DNA from: Candidatus Hydrogenedentota bacterium
GTDB taxonomy: Bacteria > Hydrogenedentota > Hydrogenedentia > Hydrogenedentales > CAITNO01
Direction of reading: 5' to 3'
Length of the DNA: 51,377 bases
Assembly: GCA_012730045.1 (NCBI GenBank)
Contig: JAAYBR010000025.1
Span: 1 to 51,377, forward strand
The notes under the pieces are model-generated. The model searched no databases. It was not told where the DNA came from and saw nothing but the letters and a program-made list of their open reading frames with translations. A program made the translations under genes and the position numbers. Numbering within the stretch: position 1 is the stretch's first letter; each line of letters opens with the position of its first letter. Positions 50,848 through 51,377 of the stretch are shown in pieces.

Positions 50848-50889
50848 AGATTGTACTAAGACTTTACTACAATCTCGGTCGGTTGTCAA
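50848..50889 (-). promoter_or_regulatory. Promoter and operator of the gntR-ABC operon
   Basis: Minus strand: TTGACA (50884-50889), a 17-nt spacer, TAAAGT (50861-50866). A 28-bp inverted repeat AGATTGTAGTA-AAGTCT-TAGTACAATCT (50848-50875; 11-bp arms with one mismatch) covers the -10 and the predicted start near 50854. It is placed to let the GntR protein block its own promoter. Confidence 0.8.
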
Positions 50890-50942
50890 GTCCCTTTTTT
50901 TGGGGCTGGGGAATTATGGGAATCATGGCGGGGAGGGGAGGG

Positions 50943-51028
50943 AAGACAAGGCCGGCGGGACGCCGGCGCTACGGGGAAGACCGGCGGGTCGTGGCACCGT
51001 AGCGCCGGCGTCCCGCCGGCCTTGTCTT
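50943..51028. repeat. Palindromic element with perfect 32-bp arms
   Basis: 50943-50974 (AAGACAAGGCCGGCGGGACG...) is perfectly inverted at 50997-51028, with a 22-nt loop. GGCCGGCGGGACGCCGGCGC is a common extragenic palindrome type. No gene is supported in 50829-51377. Confidence 0.9.
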
Positions 51029-51213
51029 TGGTTTTGCCCTCGTTCCCACCTTTTGCCAGGAAACGAGGGAAAAAAAGATTGCCGCGCCGGCCGGGGCGTT
51101 GGCGGGAACGAGATTGCCGCGCTTCGCTGCTAATGAAGTGGACGTATTCTTCCGCGCTCCAAGCCGCTGGTTTTTCTCTGCCAAACGTGGAAATGGCCGA
51201 AAGCGAAAGTCTT

Positions 51214-51377
51214 GGGCATCCCGGAGGGATGCAGGACATTAGCCGGTGGGTGAGCGCAGCGATACCACCGGACAGCAGCCCCCCCATTTCTTCAAGAACC
51301 CCGGCAGGGGTTCAGGACGCGTCGGTTCCCGCTGGCCCCGGAGTCCCGCACCCCTGCCGGGGTGCCAGAAAGGAAGA
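51214..51377. mobile_element. MITE-like element, inverted second copy of 16857-17090, cut by the window end
   Basis: CATCCCGGAGGGATGCAGGA, then GGACATTAGCCGGTGGGTGA and CGATACCACCGGAC, then CAGGACGCGTCGGTTCCC and GCACCCCTGCCGGGGTGCC. This is the reverse complement, with substitutions, of copy 1. The right terminal repeat lies outside the window. Confidence 0.7.

Overview
The window is about 51 kb of very GC-rich bacterial DNA (roughly two-thirds G+C by eye) with tightly packed genes and intergenic gaps full of short palindromic or tandem repeats. Several gene types point to an uncultured, anaerobic Gram-negative of the planctomycete/Hydrogenedentota kind: a Tat-exported Gfo/Idh oxidoreductase, a Ser/Thr kinase fused to WD40 repeats, sulfatase-fold exoenzymes, several beta-propeller proteins and an NADH-linked [FeFe] hydrogenase. 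That taxonomic reading is inference; no rRNA or tRNA gene is visible.

Layout. 1-123 is the tail of an unknown gene. 304-1449 is a glycosyltransferase that appears to be transcribed leaderless. 1687-6210 (minus) is hydBAC, a trimeric electron-bifurcating-type [FeFe] hydrogenase with a terminator behind it. 6538-12213 (plus) is a four-gene operon: a methyltransferase/DEDDy-exonuclease fusion, an MscS-type channel, a Tat-exported Gfo/Idh protein and a secreted five-bladed-propeller glycosidase-like protein. 12581-14275 is an inositol-monophosphatase-family enzyme carrying a histone-H1-like Lys/Ala/Pro tail. 14488-20736 is a surface-polysaccharide cluster (GT2, GT4, flippase, methyltransferase, polysaccharide pyruvyl transferase). 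mdh and gmhA follow on the minus strand. 22807-29912 holds three tandem paralogous secreted beta-propeller proteins separated by repeat DNA. A DegT-type aminotransferase (minus) and tyrS (plus) are divergent. 32981-36904 (minus) holds two paralogous sulfatase-fold proteins without the usual catalytic cysteine. The WD40 kinase (minus) is divergent from a large gingipain-like (C25) lipoprotein (plus). A sulfotransferase (minus) follows. The right end is a GntR-ABC ATPase-giant permease operon (minus) with a clear promoter/operator.

Functional threads. (1) Fermentative redox balance: HydABC couples H2 to NADH and ferredoxin, and mdh is next to a strong promoter with a palindromic operator. (2) Envelope polysaccharide: glycosyltransferases, flippase, pyruvyl transferase, GmhA, DegT aminotransferase and sulfotransferase. 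(3) Exported or sensory proteins: propellers, sulfatase-fold enzymes, C25 peptidase, kinase. Many promoters could be read by eye. TTGACA-17/18-TAAAGT/TACAAT occurs at the gntR and mdh genes, while a TTGCGC/T -35 box recurs at the first glycosyltransferase, the first propeller gene and both sulfatase-fold genes.

Repeats. At least seven families of dispersed palindromic or MITE-like repeats and several hexamer-like tandem arrays occupy the gaps. One MITE-like element occurs twice, at 16857-17090 and, inverted, at the right edge.
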